Source of the DNA: Vreelandella subglaciescola
GTDB lineage: Bacteria; Pseudomonadota; Gammaproteobacteria; Pseudomonadales; Halomonadaceae
Assembly (NCBI GenBank): GCA_030454225.1
Contig: JAKDRW010000009.1
Location: forward strand, 1-57,550
Length of the DNA stretch: 57,550 nt
Direction of reading: 5' to 3'
Part shown: positions 35,791 through 43,729 of the stretch, piece after piece
Layout: each line of letters starts with the position of its first letter
Numbering within the stretch: the stretch's first letter is position 1
The notes under the pieces: generated by a model
Seen by the model: the letters and a program-made list of their open reading frames with translations, nothing else
The model's database searches: none
What the model was told of the DNA's origin: nothing
Made by a program: the position numbers and the translations under genes

Positions 35791-36840
35791 TTACTTGTCG
35801 TCTTCGTCGTCATTATCGTCAGCTGAGTCATCGCCTTTATCGAAAGCGCCGAGCAAGGTATCGAGCGCTTTACCGCCGCGCTCGCCGACGTCGTCAGTGA
35901 AGCTTTTGCGTACCGGCTTGGCCAGTTCGCGGAACTTGTCGCGCTGCTCATCGGTGAGCTCGATGATCTCGATGTCGCTCTTGTCCTTGATGGTGTCCAG
36001 GCGCTCGCTGTTGAATTTTTCCTGGACGTCGTAGCCCGTCTGGACCAGCTCGTCGGTCACCTCGTCGAGCATGCTTTGCTGGTCGTCGCTGAGGCCTTCA
36101 TACCAGTCCTCGTTGGCCATGAGCGTGGCTACGAACTGGGCCTGTTTGGCAAATATCATGTAGTCCTGGACTTCATAAAAGCCCATTTCTTCGTGAGCGA
36201 AGACCGGCTGGATGTTGCCGTCTGCCTGACCCTGCTGCAGCGCGCTGTAAAGCTCGCCGTAAGCAATGGTGATGGGGGAGGCGCCATAGGCCTTATAGCC
36301 TTCGCGCAGCAGGCTGTTATCCATTACGCGGATTTTCAGCCCTTTCATATCTTTGGGTTCGCGGACTTCCTTGTTGGTTGTCCACACCTGGTAGCCTTCC
36401 GCCAGTTCGGCGATGGGCACCAGGCCGCGCTGGCGAAACGAGTCTTGCCAGGCGTCGCCTTTGAGGAACTCGTCGGAGTTCAGCACTTTTGCCGTTTCTA
36501 GCTGGTCGGCCGGCATAACGAAGTTGAGGCTGAGGAGCTGGCTTTCCGGAACGGTACCGCCCAGCGCCCCCGAGCCAAAGCCGAGCGGAATAGAGCCACT
36601 TTGTACTGCATCATAAAGGGCGGAATACGTGGAGCCCCAGGAGCCGTAGGGAAGGAGTTCAACGGTAACGTCACCGTCAGACTTTTCTTCGATCAGTTTT
36701 TTGAATTCCTGAGCATAGCCGTCCTGCACGCTGCCCTCGATTTCTTCGAGACCAAAGCGCCACGTGTCCGCGTTCGCCGAGGCGGCAACGCTGAGAAGAC
36801 CACAGGCGGCAATGCCAGCAACCAGTTTATGCAGTTTCAT
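35791..36840 (-). CDS. TRAP transporter substrate-binding protein (DctP)
   Basis: This 349-residue periplasmic binding protein begins with a signal peptide ending ASANA-DTW (about residue 22). DctP-family segments include LKIRVMDNSLLREGYKAYGA and ALQQGQADGNIQPV, which place the substrate-binding Arg region. AAGGAG precedes the ATG at 36840; the longest frame starts far upstream and is not real there. The last 15 or so residues are almost all Asp, Glu and Asn, an acidic tail consistent with a salty periplasm. It is convergent to, not in operon with, the dctQM pair at 33.6-35.6 kb, its probable partner. Confidence 0.88.
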   Translation of the reverse strand: MKLHKLVAGIAACGLLSVAASANADTWRFGLEEIEGSVQDGYAQEFKKLIEEKSDGDVTVELLPYGSWGSTYSALYDAVQSGSIPLGFGSGALGGTVPESQLLSLNFVMPADQLETAKVLNSDEFLKGDAWQDSFRQRGLVPIAELAEGYQVWTTNKEVREPKDMKGLKIRVMDNSLLREGYKAYGASPITIAYGELYSALQQGQADGNIQPVFAHEEMGFYEVQDYMIFAKQAQFVATLMANEDWYEGLSDDQQSMLDEVTDELVQTGYDVQEKFNSERLDTIKDKSDIEIIELTDEQRDKFRELAKPVRKSFTDDVGERGGKALDTLLGAFDKGDDSADDNDDEDDK

Positions 36841-37050
36841 TATTGTGCTCCTTTTTGTAATGACATACTTAGAGAAGAGTAATCGTATCGTTATGTCAAG
36901 TAAAGTGACGAGATTTTCGTCCCTAGAACGGGAGGTTAGATGCGTCCGTGTGCCTCGCCTGCTATGGTAACGCGATGTTTGATATGCGATGTTTGAGACC
37001 CAAAGCATTGCTCCAAGCCACCCCATTTTGTTTATCGATAAGGCTCTGCC

Positions 37051-37746
37051 ATGAAAACACTGCTGACCACCGTTTCGCTTGCCGCCCTGGTTGCCGCTCC
37101 GCTGGCGCTTGCCGCTCCCGAAAGTGAAGAAGAACGCTTGGCCTATAGCCTTGGCGTCACCCTGGGCGAAAGCATGCACGCCGACGTCGACGACCTGGAT
37201 ATCGACACCTTTACTCAAGGCATGCGCGACGTATTTGGCGACAACGAACTGGCGCTGAGCGAAGATGAAATGGCCGACGCGCTGGCGACGTTTCAGAAAA
37301 ATGCCATGGAAGAGCGCCAGCAAGAAGCGGCGCAGGCCGCCACGGATAACCAGCAGCAGGGCGAAGAGTTTCTGCAAGAAAACGCCGAGCGCGACGCTGT
37401 AACCACCACCGATTCAGGCCTGCAGTACGAAGAGCTTGAGTCCGGTGACGGCCAGACACCAGGCGCGGAAGATACTGTCAAGGTCGACTACGAAGGCAAG
37501 CTTTTGGACGGCACTGTATTCGACAGCTCGATCGAGCGCGGCGAGCCGGTCAGCTTCCAGGTCGACCAGGTGATCGAGGGCTGGCAGGAAGCGCTTGAGC
37601 TGATGAGCGTGGGTGATAAGTGGACGCTTTACATCCCCGCCGACCTTGCCTACGGCGAGCGCGGCCAGGGTCCCATCGGCCCCAACGAGGTGCTGACCTT
37701 TACCGTTGAGCTGCTGGACGTTGAGGACGCCGAGGACGACGAGTAA
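37051..37746 (+). CDS. FKBP-type peptidyl-prolyl isomerase (FkpA/Mip-like)
   Basis: This 231-residue periplasmic or outer-membrane isomerase has a signal peptide (to about ALA-APE, residue 22), an N-terminal helical dimerisation domain (25-125) and a C-terminal FKBP domain. The FKBP landmarks VDYEGKLLDGTVFDSS, QVIEGWQEAL and IPADLAYGERG are intact. It ends in an acidic tail like that of the neighbouring DctP. It helps fold secreted proteins. The next gene starts 3 bases after its stop, so the two are probably cotranscribed. Confidence 0.92.
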   Translation: MKTLLTTVSLAALVAAPLALAAPESEEERLAYSLGVTLGESMHADVDDLDIDTFTQGMRDVFGDNELALSEDEMADALATFQKNAMEERQQEAAQAATDNQQQGEEFLQENAERDAVTTTDSGLQYEELESGDGQTPGAEDTVKVDYEGKLLDGTVFDSSIERGEPVSFQVDQVIEGWQEALELMSVGDKWTLYIPADLAYGERGQGPIGPNEVLTFTVELLDVEDAEDDE

Positions 37747-37749
37747 GCC

Positions 37750-38817
37750 ATGGCGGCTTCTACGCGCATGGCCGTCGCGGCGGCGCCGTGGTTATTGATG
37801 GCCGCGGGCCTTGCAGCGCCGCTATCAAGCGCGGCCGCCGAAGATGGCACACCGGCGTTGCCGGCACTGGGTACGCTAGCCGATCAGGCGAGCGCTGTGG
37901 GCGTGTCGTCGGGTGGCTACATGGCCACCCAGCTGGCGGTGGCCTGGCCACAGCGTTTTCGCGGGCTGGGCGTACTGGCGGCGGGGCCCTGGGGCTGCGC
38001 GCAGGGCCAGCTTAGCCTGGTGCTCAACCAATGCATGATGACGCGCGTCGGCGAGCCGTCGCTGGCGGTGCTCGATGAGCGTCGCCACGATTACCAGTCG
38101 CGCGAGCAGCTGGGAGAAGACGCCGCGCTAAGCCAGCTGCGCGCCTTTATCTGGCACGGCCAGCAAGACGCCATCATCGAGCCGGTGCTGGGCGACCTGC
38201 TCGCCGAGCAGCTTGACCAGTGGCTTGCCAGCAGCGTGCAGCTCAAGGTTGAGCGCGACGCGTCAGCCGGCCACGGCTGGCCGGTGGCGGCCACTAGCGC
38301 CGATGAAAAGGCGGGGATTGGCGGCTGTGAGCAAAGCGACGACAGCCCGCTGCTGGCCTGCGGTGAGAACGTGGCCGGCGATATGATGGACTGGCTGTAT
38401 CCTGAACGTAGCGCAGAGAAGGTAGCTGCCAGCGGTGAGCTGCGTGACTTCGATCAAAGCGACTTTGACGCCCGTGGGCTTGCCGATAGCGGCTATGTGT
38501 ATGTGCCCGAGGCGTGCAGCGCGGGCGGCTGCGGCGCGACGCTGGCGCTACACGGCTGCCAGATGAGCGCTGAGACCATCGGTGACGCCTTTGCCCGTCA
38601 CAGCGGGCTCAACGCCTGGGCCGACGCTCACGATGAAGTGGTGCTTTATCCCCAGGCGGAAAGCACGCTGGCCAACCCCCAGGGCTGCTGGGACTGGTGG
38701 GGCTTTGCCGAAAGCTCATGGCAGCTTTACCCGCTCCACGATACCCGCGACGGCAGCCAGGCCGGCGCGCTGTTGCAGATGCTTGAGCGCCTGCAGCAGT
38801 CGCCTGACGCGCCCTAG
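37750..38817 (+). CDS. PHB depolymerase-like secreted esterase
   Basis: This 355-residue protein has a signal peptide ending near SSAAA-EDG (residue 30) and resembles type 2 poly(3-hydroxybutyrate) depolymerases such as the R. rubrum periplasmic enzyme. The lipase box GVSSG places the nucleophile at S53, near the N-terminus as in that group. A likely Asp is in GQQDAIIEP and the His in SAGHGWP. Later segments TLALHGCQMS and NPQGCWDWWG are also typical. No separate substrate-binding domain is visible, so it may act on soluble or amorphous polymer or oligomers. It is coupled to the FKBP gene. A general esterase role is the alternative. Confidence 0.78.
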   Translation: MAASTRMAVAAAPWLLMAAGLAAPLSSAAAEDGTPALPALGTLADQASAVGVSSGGYMATQLAVAWPQRFRGLGVLAAGPWGCAQGQLSLVLNQCMMTRVGEPSLAVLDERRHDYQSREQLGEDAALSQLRAFIWHGQQDAIIEPVLGDLLAEQLDQWLASSVQLKVERDASAGHGWPVAATSADEKAGIGGCEQSDDSPLLACGENVAGDMMDWLYPERSAEKVAASGELRDFDQSDFDARGLADSGYVYVPEACSAGGCGATLALHGCQMSAETIGDAFARHSGLNAWADAHDEVVLYPQAESTLANPQGCWDWWGFAESSWQLYPLHDTRDGSQAGALLQMLERLQQSPDAP

Positions 38818-39413
38818 GCCTGCTGTTCCAACGCCGCTTGTAATGCTTCTACCAGCTTTTCGGGGCTGGTGGAGTACATCACCTGTTCAAGAATTTCGCC
38901 GTGCCGGTTAACCACGAACAGCTTGGCGCTGTGGTCGATGGTGTAGCCCATAGCCGAGTCGGGCGCTTCATTGCGCCGCCAAATCACGCCGTAGCGCTCG
39001 GCAATGTCGTCAAGCTGCGTTTGGCTGCCGGTCGCGCCAATAAAGCGCTCGCCAAAATACCCCAGATAGTCGCGCAGCCTGGCAACGCTGTCGCGTTCGG
39101 GGTCTACCGAAATAAACAGCGGCACGACGCGCTCATGGCGGTCGTTTTCCAGCCGGGTGAGCGCCTGCCGGATCACTGCCTGGTTCATCGGGCAGACGTC
39201 GGGGCACGAGGTATAGCCAAACGACACCACCGCGACCTGATCGGCGCTTAGCTGCTCGAGGGAAAAGTCGCCGCGGGTGGAGTCAAGCGCGATCGGCCCG
39301 CCGGCAGGCGGCTTGGCGTCGGGGGGGGAAGGTGTGGAAGGCCCAAGCAGCGCCAGCCCAACCAGCAGCGCCACAGCCAGCGCACCGCCGATCCACAGTG
39401 CCTTGCGATGCAT
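38814..39413 (-). CDS. SCO1/SenC family copper protein
   Basis: SCO proteins deliver copper or manage thiols for cytochrome c oxidase CuA assembly. This 199-residue protein has an N-terminal membrane anchor and a thioredoxin fold with the copper ligands in CPDVCP and the distant His in DHSAKLFVV. Its stop codon interlocks with that of the convergent esterase gene (CTAG). It follows a small membrane-anchored protein gene by 2 bases, suggesting an operon. No oxidase genes are nearby. Confidence 0.92.
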   Translation of the reverse strand: MHRKALWIGGALAVALLVGLALLGPSTPSPPDAKPPAGGPIALDSTRGDFSLEQLSADQVAVVSFGYTSCPDVCPMNQAVIRQALTRLENDRHERVVPLFISVDPERDSVARLRDYLGYFGERFIGATGSQTQLDDIAERYGVIWRRNEAPDSAMGYTIDHSAKLFVVNRHGEILEQVMYSTSPEKLVEALQAALEQQA

Positions 39414-39415
39414 AT

Positions 39416-39922
39416 TCAGCTCCTCACTACGTCAAAATCGAACCAGCTGCCGACGCGCCCGTTCGGCGTATCCAGAATTACCCGGGCGCGCCAGGGCATC
39501 ACGTCCTGAGTGCAGACTCCGACCTGCCCCTGCCCGCTGAAATGGCCGCTGCCGTCCGCGTCCAGCACAAAACGGTTAAGCCCCATGTCCATGCCGCGGC
39601 CCACCAAGTCTACCGTTGCGCCGTCGGCAACGATGCCTTCGACCGCAACGGTTAGCGCCAGCGGTTCCAGCGCTTTAATACGCCCGCTGCCTGCCACGCT
39701 CAGCGCCACGCTGCCGCGTTCGCCCAGCGGTGCTACGCAGCGCTGCTCGTGCAGGTTGCACGCGGTCTGCTCTGGCGGGTACCAGGTAATGTCATCGTCG
39801 GCGCGCAGCCAGTGGGAAAAGGCATACCAGCTAAACGCCGCCAGCGCGAGGCAGGTAACCAGAATCAACACCTTGAGTACGGGAAATCGCCCGTTATCGG
39901 CGGGATCCGGAGTTTTTTTCAT
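39416..39922 (-). CDS. Small membrane-anchored periplasmic protein, unknown
   Basis: This 168-residue protein is not recognised. It has one N-terminal membrane helix (about residues 15-35), then a beta-rich periplasmic part with cysteines in TACNLHEQRC and GVCTQDV. A start four codons upstream at 39934 is possible; neither has a clear binding site. It is encoded just before the SCO gene. The general layout resembles FixH/YtkA-like accessory proteins found with cytochrome oxidase assembly factors, and the methionine-containing GRGMDMGLNRF segment could suit copper binding. That role is inference from layout and neighbour only. Confidence 0.6.
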   Translation of the reverse strand: MKKTPDPADNGRFPVLKVLILVTCLALAAFSWYAFSHWLRADDDITWYPPEQTACNLHEQRCVAPLGERGSVALSVAGSGRIKALEPLALTVAVEGIVADGATVDLVGRGMDMGLNRFVLDADGSGHFSGQGQVGVCTQDVMPWRARVILDTPNGRVGSWFDFDVVRS

Positions 39923-40104
39923 GGCAGAATGCATTGCGACCCAAGCCGTGGGGTAAAGAGGGGGTGAGGCAGAGTGCCGAGAACATAGCGCTAACTCTCA
40001 CATGGTAGCAGCTATTACGTCGGCACCCCTGTGCTGGGATGTCGCAGGTCTGCTGCCGTGACATGCCCGGATGACAGGGATGGCCAAGAAGAAGGAAGAG
40101 CTGG

Positions 40105-41019
40105 ATGACGAGTATCATTGACGCGCTGGGGCCGCTTTTTGCGCTGATTGCTCTGGGCACCGTGCTGGGCGTGGGGCGCTTCTTGCCGGCCAGCTTCTGG
40201 CCGCAGCTGGAGCGGCTGGTGTATTTCGTGCTGTTTCCCGCGATGTTGGTGGCCACGCTTGCCACGGCGGAAATCAGCCGGGTACCCGTGGGGCGCCTGG
40301 CCGTTGTGTTGCTGGGTGCCATGGCGGTATTTGCCCTGGCGCTGTGGCGCCTGCGCCACCGGCTGGGGCTTGAGGCGGCAGCGTTTACCTCGGTATTTCA
40401 GGGGGCGCTGCGCTTTAATACCTATGTTGGTGTGGCCGGCGCGGCGGCGCTGCACGCTGGCCCGGGCGCGACCGTGGCGGCGGTTGCGGTGGCGCTGATG
40501 GTGCCTACAGTCAACGTGATCTGCGTGGCGGGGTTTGTGGCGGCCGGCACCCTGGGACGCGGGGGGCTGGGTAAAAGCGCGCTGGCGCTGATGAAAAACC
40601 CGCTGATTCTTGCCTGCTTGCTGGGCGTGGGGCTTAACCTTTCCGGCGTGGGACTTCCCGGCTGGAGTGAGGATGCGGTGACGCTGGTGGGCCGCGCCGC
40701 GCTGCCCCTCGGGCTGCTGGCGGTGGGCGTGGCGTTGCGCTTGCCGGCGCTGCTGCGCCTGAACCGGGGCGTGTTTGCCGCAGCCGGTGTCAAACTGGTG
40801 CTGATGCCGGGACTGGCGCTCGCGCTTGCCTGGCTATTACGGCTCGACCCCATCAGCCGCGATGTGGCGCTGCTGTTTGCCGCGCTGCCCACGGCGACGT
40901 CAGCCTATATTCTGGCGCGCCAGCTAGGCGGCGATGCCGAGCTGATGGCTGCGATTATTACCGGGCAGACGCTGCTGGCGATGCTCACCCTGCCGCTATG
41001 GCTGCAGCTGGTCGCTTGA
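40105..41019 (+). CDS. AEC family transporter (auxin efflux carrier-like)
   Basis: This 304-residue membrane protein has about ten helices in two halves with an inverted-repeat fold, as in the AEC family (malate, malonate or other organic acid carriers). Landmarks include LVYFVLFPAMLVATLA in the first half and ALLFAALPTATSAYILARQLGGD near the end. AAGGAAGAG precedes the ATG. Substrate unknown; alone on its strand. No terminator was seen between it and the small RNA promoter. Confidence 0.85.
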   Translation: MTSIIDALGPLFALIALGTVLGVGRFLPASFWPQLERLVYFVLFPAMLVATLATAEISRVPVGRLAVVLLGAMAVFALALWRLRHRLGLEAAAFTSVFQGALRFNTYVGVAGAAALHAGPGATVAAVAVALMVPTVNVICVAGFVAAGTLGRGGLGKSALALMKNPLILACLLGVGLNLSGVGLPGWSEDAVTLVGRAALPLGLLAVGVALRLPALLRLNRGVFAAAGVKLVLMPGLALALAWLLRLDPISRDVALLFAALPTATSAYILARQLGGDAELMAAIITGQTLLAMLTLPLWLQLVA

Positions 41020-41051
41020 TAAAAGGTAAATAAAAAAGTGTCGCATTTGTG

Positions 41052-41080
41052 TTGACGGATCAAATGAGAATGATTATATT
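41052..41080 (+). promoter_or_regulatory. Sigma70-type promoter overlapping a Fur box
   Basis: TTGACG (41052-41057) and TATATT (41075-41080) are separated by exactly 17 bases. The spacer and -10 contain TGAGAATGATTATAT (41065-41079), which matches 11 of the 14 defined positions of the 7-1-7 Fur consensus TGATAATNATTATCA. A repressor bound here would block RNA polymerase. It faces a non-coding stretch that ends in a strong terminator. Confidence 0.75.
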
Positions 41081-41086
41081 GCAGTT

Positions 41087-41240
41087 GTGGCGTTTGATGA
41101 GACGCCGCAAACCAAGGCAGCAACCGCCAGTTTACTGCCATGGTTTCTCCCTCTCATTGAGTCGAGATGGCTATTTACGTAGCTTTTCATGCTAGCGAGT
41201 CACGGTCTTATTGCCGCTCTTTTCAGAGCGGCCTTTTTTT
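41087..41240 (+). ncRNA. Probable Fur-repressed small regulatory RNA, about 154 nt
   Basis: The transcript predicted from the promoter above would start near 41087. Its parts in order are a 5' hairpin (GTGGCGT with ACGCCGC), a longer hairpin pairing AAACCA-GGCAG (41109-41120) with CTGCC-TGGTTT (41135-41146) around one A/A mismatch, an open pyrimidine-rich stretch CTCCCTCTC (41147-41155), a U-rich part that could bind Hfq, and a terminator stem with T7. No frame with a ribosome-binding site lies inside. The arrangement is that of RyhB/PrrF-type iron-sparing RNAs, which are made when Fur is unloaded. No sequence relation to those families is claimed. Confidence 0.6.
41213..41240 (+). terminator. 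Rho-independent terminator of the small RNA
   Basis: An 8-bp stem GCCGCTCT/AGAGCGGC with a TTTC loop is followed by C and T7 on the plus strand. No T-run is present on the other side, so it serves only the plus strand and not trmB. Confidence 0.9.
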
Positions 41241-41269
41241 GCGTGCTTGTCGAGGGTGATGTCGGCGGG

Positions 41270-42046
41270 CTAGCTTTCGCCGTGCGGCGCGTCATGGCGA
41301 TAGATCAGGTCCCAGACGCCGTGGCCCAGCTTCTCGCCGCGCAGCTCAAACTTGGTCAGCGGGCGAAACGTGGGGCGCGGTACGTAGGGCGCCGTCGCGG
41401 CGTCGGCGGTGTTGGTAAAGCCGGGGGCTGCGTCCATCACCTCGGCCATCCATTCGGCGTAGGCCTCCCAGTCGGTGGCCAGGTGAAAGCGCCCGCCGGG
41501 CGCCAGGCGCGAGCGCACCAGCTCGACAAAGGCCGGCTGCACAATGCGCCGCTTGTGGTGCTTTTTCTTCGTCCAGGGGTCGGGAAAGAACAGCTGCAGG
41601 GTATCGATGCTGCCTTCGGGCAGGCATTCTTCCATCACCGCCAGCGCGTCTTCGCGATAGACCCGCAGATTGGTGAGGCCGCGTTTGTCGGCTTCGTCCA
41701 ACAGCTTGCCCACGCCGGGGGCGTGCACCTCGATGCCGATAAAGTCGTTCTCCGGATGGCTTTCGGCCTGCTCGATCAGCGAGGTGCCCATGCCAAAACC
41801 GATTTCGACCACGCGCGGTGCGCGGCGGCCAAACAGGGCGTCCAGATCCTGGCGGCCGTCGGCAACGTTGAGCCCCAGTCGCGGCCAGACATCCATGAGG
41901 CCGCGGGTTTGCGCCTGGGTCGTGCGCCCGGCGCGGATCACGTAGCTTTTGATACCGCGGCGGTGCAGCGGGGCATCGGCGCTTTCCGGGCCGGTAGTGG
42001 CGTCGTCTGTTGTCTGTGTGTCGGTCATGTTACTGCGAGCATCCAT
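41270..42046 (-). CDS. trmB: tRNA (guanine-N7-)-methyltransferase
   Basis: TrmB makes m7G46 in tRNA using S-adenosylmethionine. Landmarks are [16 protein letters not shown] for cofactor binding, [18 protein letters not shown] and [12 protein letters not shown]. At 258 residues it is slightly longer than E. coli TrmB at the N-terminus. The ATG at 42046 overlaps the thiG stop (ATGA); an internal ATG at 42028 is an alternative. Cotranscription after thiS-thiG is common in this group. Confidence 0.93.
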   Translation of the reverse strand: MDARSNMTDTQTTDDATTGPESADAPLHRRGIKSYVIRAGRTTQAQTRGLMDVWPRLGLNVADGRQDLDALFGRRAPRVVEIGFGMGTSLIEQAESHPENDFIGIEVHAPGVGKLLDEADKRGLTNLRVYREDALAVMEECLPEGSIDTLQLFFPDPWTKKKHHKRRIVQPAFVELVRSRLAPGGRFHLATDWEAYAEWMAEVMDAAPGFTNTADAATAPYVPRPTFRPLTKFELRGEKLGHGVWDLIYRHDAPHGES

Positions 42047-42837
42047 CAGCCGTTGATACGGCCGGCAAAGGGGGTGGAGGGGTCGGCGCTTTGCCGGCGC
42101 GGCATGCGTCCGGCGAGAAACGCATCGCGGCCGGCCTGAACGGCCTGCTGCATGGCACGCGCCATGCGTACCGGGTCGCGCGCGTGGGCAATGGCGGAAT
42201 TGAGCAGCACGCCGTCGCAGCCCAGCTCCATGGCCATGGCAGCGTCCGAGGCGGTGCCGATGCCCGCGTCGACCAGTACCGGGACACTGCTGCGTTCGAC
42301 AATCAGGCGCAGGTTGTGCGGATTTTGAATGCCGTGGCCGGAGCCGATCAGCGAGCCCAGCGGCATGATGGCCGCGCAGCCCATGGCTTCGAGCTCGTGG
42401 GCGACGATGGGGTCGTCGCTGGTGTAGACCATGACGTCAAAGCCGTCGTCGATCAGCGTTTGCGCCGCCTTGAGCGTTTCGATCACGTTGGGGTAGAGGG
42501 TGTCGTCGTCGCCCAGCACTTCAAGTTTGACCAGATTATGCCCATCCAGCAGCTCGCGCGCCAGCCGGCAGGTGCGCACGGCGTCCCGGGCGTTATAGCA
42601 GCCGGCGGTGTTGGGCAGCAGGGTGTAGCGGTCCGGCGAGACCACGTCGAGCAGGTTGGTGCCGGACTCTTGCCCCAGGTTAGTGCGGCGCACGGCAAAG
42701 GTGACGACGTCGGCGCCGCTTTCGCTGATGGCAGCGCCGGCCTCGTCAAAGTCCTTGTACTTACCCGTGCCGACCAGCAGGCGAGAACGAAATTCGCGGC
42801 CGGCAACGGTAAGCGGTGCGTCGTGGAGTGCGGTCAT
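42046..42837 (-). CDS. thiG: Thiazole synthase
   Basis: ThiG forms the thiazole ring of thiamine from deoxyxylulose phosphate, ThiS thiocarboxylate and an imine. A TIM barrel with the Schiff-base Lys in [15 protein letters not shown], the start [26 protein letters not shown] and the phosphate site [20 protein letters not shown] are visible. At 263 residues it is normal. It follows thiS by 23 bases and overlaps trmB. Confidence 0.95.
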   Translation of the reverse strand: MTALHDAPLTVAGREFRSRLLVGTGKYKDFDEAGAAISESGADVVTFAVRRTNLGQESGTNLLDVVSPDRYTLLPNTAGCYNARDAVRTCRLARELLDGHNLVKLEVLGDDDTLYPNVIETLKAAQTLIDDGFDVMVYTSDDPIVAHELEAMGCAAIMPLGSLIGSGHGIQNPHNLRLIVERSSVPVLVDAGIGTASDAAMAMELGCDGVLLNSAIAHARDPVRMARAMQQAVQAGRDAFLAGRMPRRQSADPSTPFAGRING

Positions 42838-42860
42838 ATAGGTTCCTTGGGGTATGGGTT

Positions 42861-43070
42861 CTAGCCGCCGCCGATGGCGTGGACGATCTCGACCTTGTCG
42901 TCGTGGGCGAGGCGAGTGTCCGCCAGCCGGCTGCGGGGCACGATTTCTTCGTTAATTTCAACGGCAATGCGGCGGCCGCCAAGCCCGAGCTGTTCAATAA
43001 GCTCTAAGGCGCTGGTGTCGGGCGCAAGGCTCTTGGGCTCACCGTTAAGCTGAATGGCGTGCTGTGTCAT
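42861..43070 (-). CDS. thiS: Sulfur carrier protein ThiS
   Basis: ThiS is a ubiquitin-like carrier whose C-terminal glycine is converted to a thiocarboxylate that supplies sulfur to ThiG. This 69-residue protein ends HAIGGG, and its ELIEQLGL and VAVEINEE-type core is typical. It is the first gene of thiS-thiG-trmB. A -10-like TACAAT lies on the minus strand upstream, in the gap shared with the DUF423 gene. No TPP riboswitch core was recognised. Confidence 0.93.
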   Translation of the reverse strand: MTQHAIQLNGEPKSLAPDTSALELIEQLGLGGRRIAVEINEEIVPRSRLADTRLAHDDKVEIVHAIGGG

Positions 43071-43226
43071 GGGTATTTTCCTACCGCTTGGGTGGCTGTC
43101 GCAAGCGCGGGACGCGAAAAACCGTCAACGGTCGCCCGCGCTGCCTTAATGTGGTGCTATTGTAGCCGTTTTCCCCCGTGGCGGCAGCCGGCGCTGCCGG
43201 CGTGAAACAACCTGCAGGAGAGCCTT

Positions 43227-43664
43227 GTGCGAACAGCTGATTCTCGATCCGTGGGCGCGCCGCCGCCTGACGCCAGTGCGTTGGGGGCGTGGCACAAAGC
43301 GGCGTGGTGCCTGGTAGCGCTGCTGGGCGCCTCGGCGGTGGCGCTGGGAGCCTACGCCGCCCACGGCATGGCGGCCTGGGCCGATCAAGCCGCCGTGGCG
43401 ACGGTGAACACCGCCGTGCGCTACCAGATGTGGCACACGCTGGCGCTTTCTGGCGCGCTGGTCTGGCAGCAGTGCGCGCCGCAGATGCGCCTTTGCCCGG
43501 TCATCGCGCTGTGGCTTTGCGGCACGGCGGCGTTTTCCGGTTCGCTCTATGCGCTGGCGTTTACCGAGCTTGCCGTCGGGCTGATTACGCCGCTGGGCGG
43601 CCTTTTGTTGATCACCGGCTGGCTGGCGCTGGGCGTCGCGGCGCTGCGTGCGAAAGCCGACTAG
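43227..43664 (+). CDS. DUF423 family membrane protein
   Basis: This 145-residue protein has four membrane helices of the DUF423 (YgdD-like) family, with GALAVALGAYAAHG-type and ANRYQMWHTLAL-type landmarks (here ALGAYAAHGM and VRYQMWHTLAL). The function is unknown. The start is GTG with AGGAGA upstream. The first 20 residues are polar and variable. It is divergent from thiS. Confidence 0.87.
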   Translation: MRTADSRSVGAPPPDASALGAWHKAAWCLVALLGASAVALGAYAAHGMAAWADQAAVATVNTAVRYQMWHTLALSGALVWQQCAPQMRLCPVIALWLCGTAAFSGSLYALAFTELAVGLITPLGGLLLITGWLALGVAALRAKAD

Positions 43665-43671
43665 CGGCCAC

Positions 43672-43704
43672 AAAAAATCCCCCTCAGGGCGAACCGTGAG
43701 GGGG
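43672..43704 (-). terminator. Terminator of malate synthase G gene
   Basis: On the minus strand the stem CCCCCTCA/TGAGGGGG (43679-43686 with 43697-43704) is followed by ATTTTTT. It lies 26 bases after the glcB stop. Confidence 0.85.
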
Positions 43705-43729
43705 CGTGGCCGGTAGCCGTGGCGTTTGT

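Noticed and set aside
35791-37377. Single 528-codon frame covering dctP and upstream DNA
   Set aside because: A signal peptide and strong ribosome-binding site start at 36840; the upstream part reads through the dctP/FKBP gap and the antisense of the FKBP gene.
41097-41198. 33-codon frame inside the predicted small RNA
   Set aside because: It has no ribosome-binding site and an arginine-rich composition; the stems and terminator explain the region better, though a dual-function RNA is not excluded.
43071-43226. TPP riboswitch before thiS
   Set aside because: The CUGAGA core and the second conserved helix arm were not found on the minus strand.
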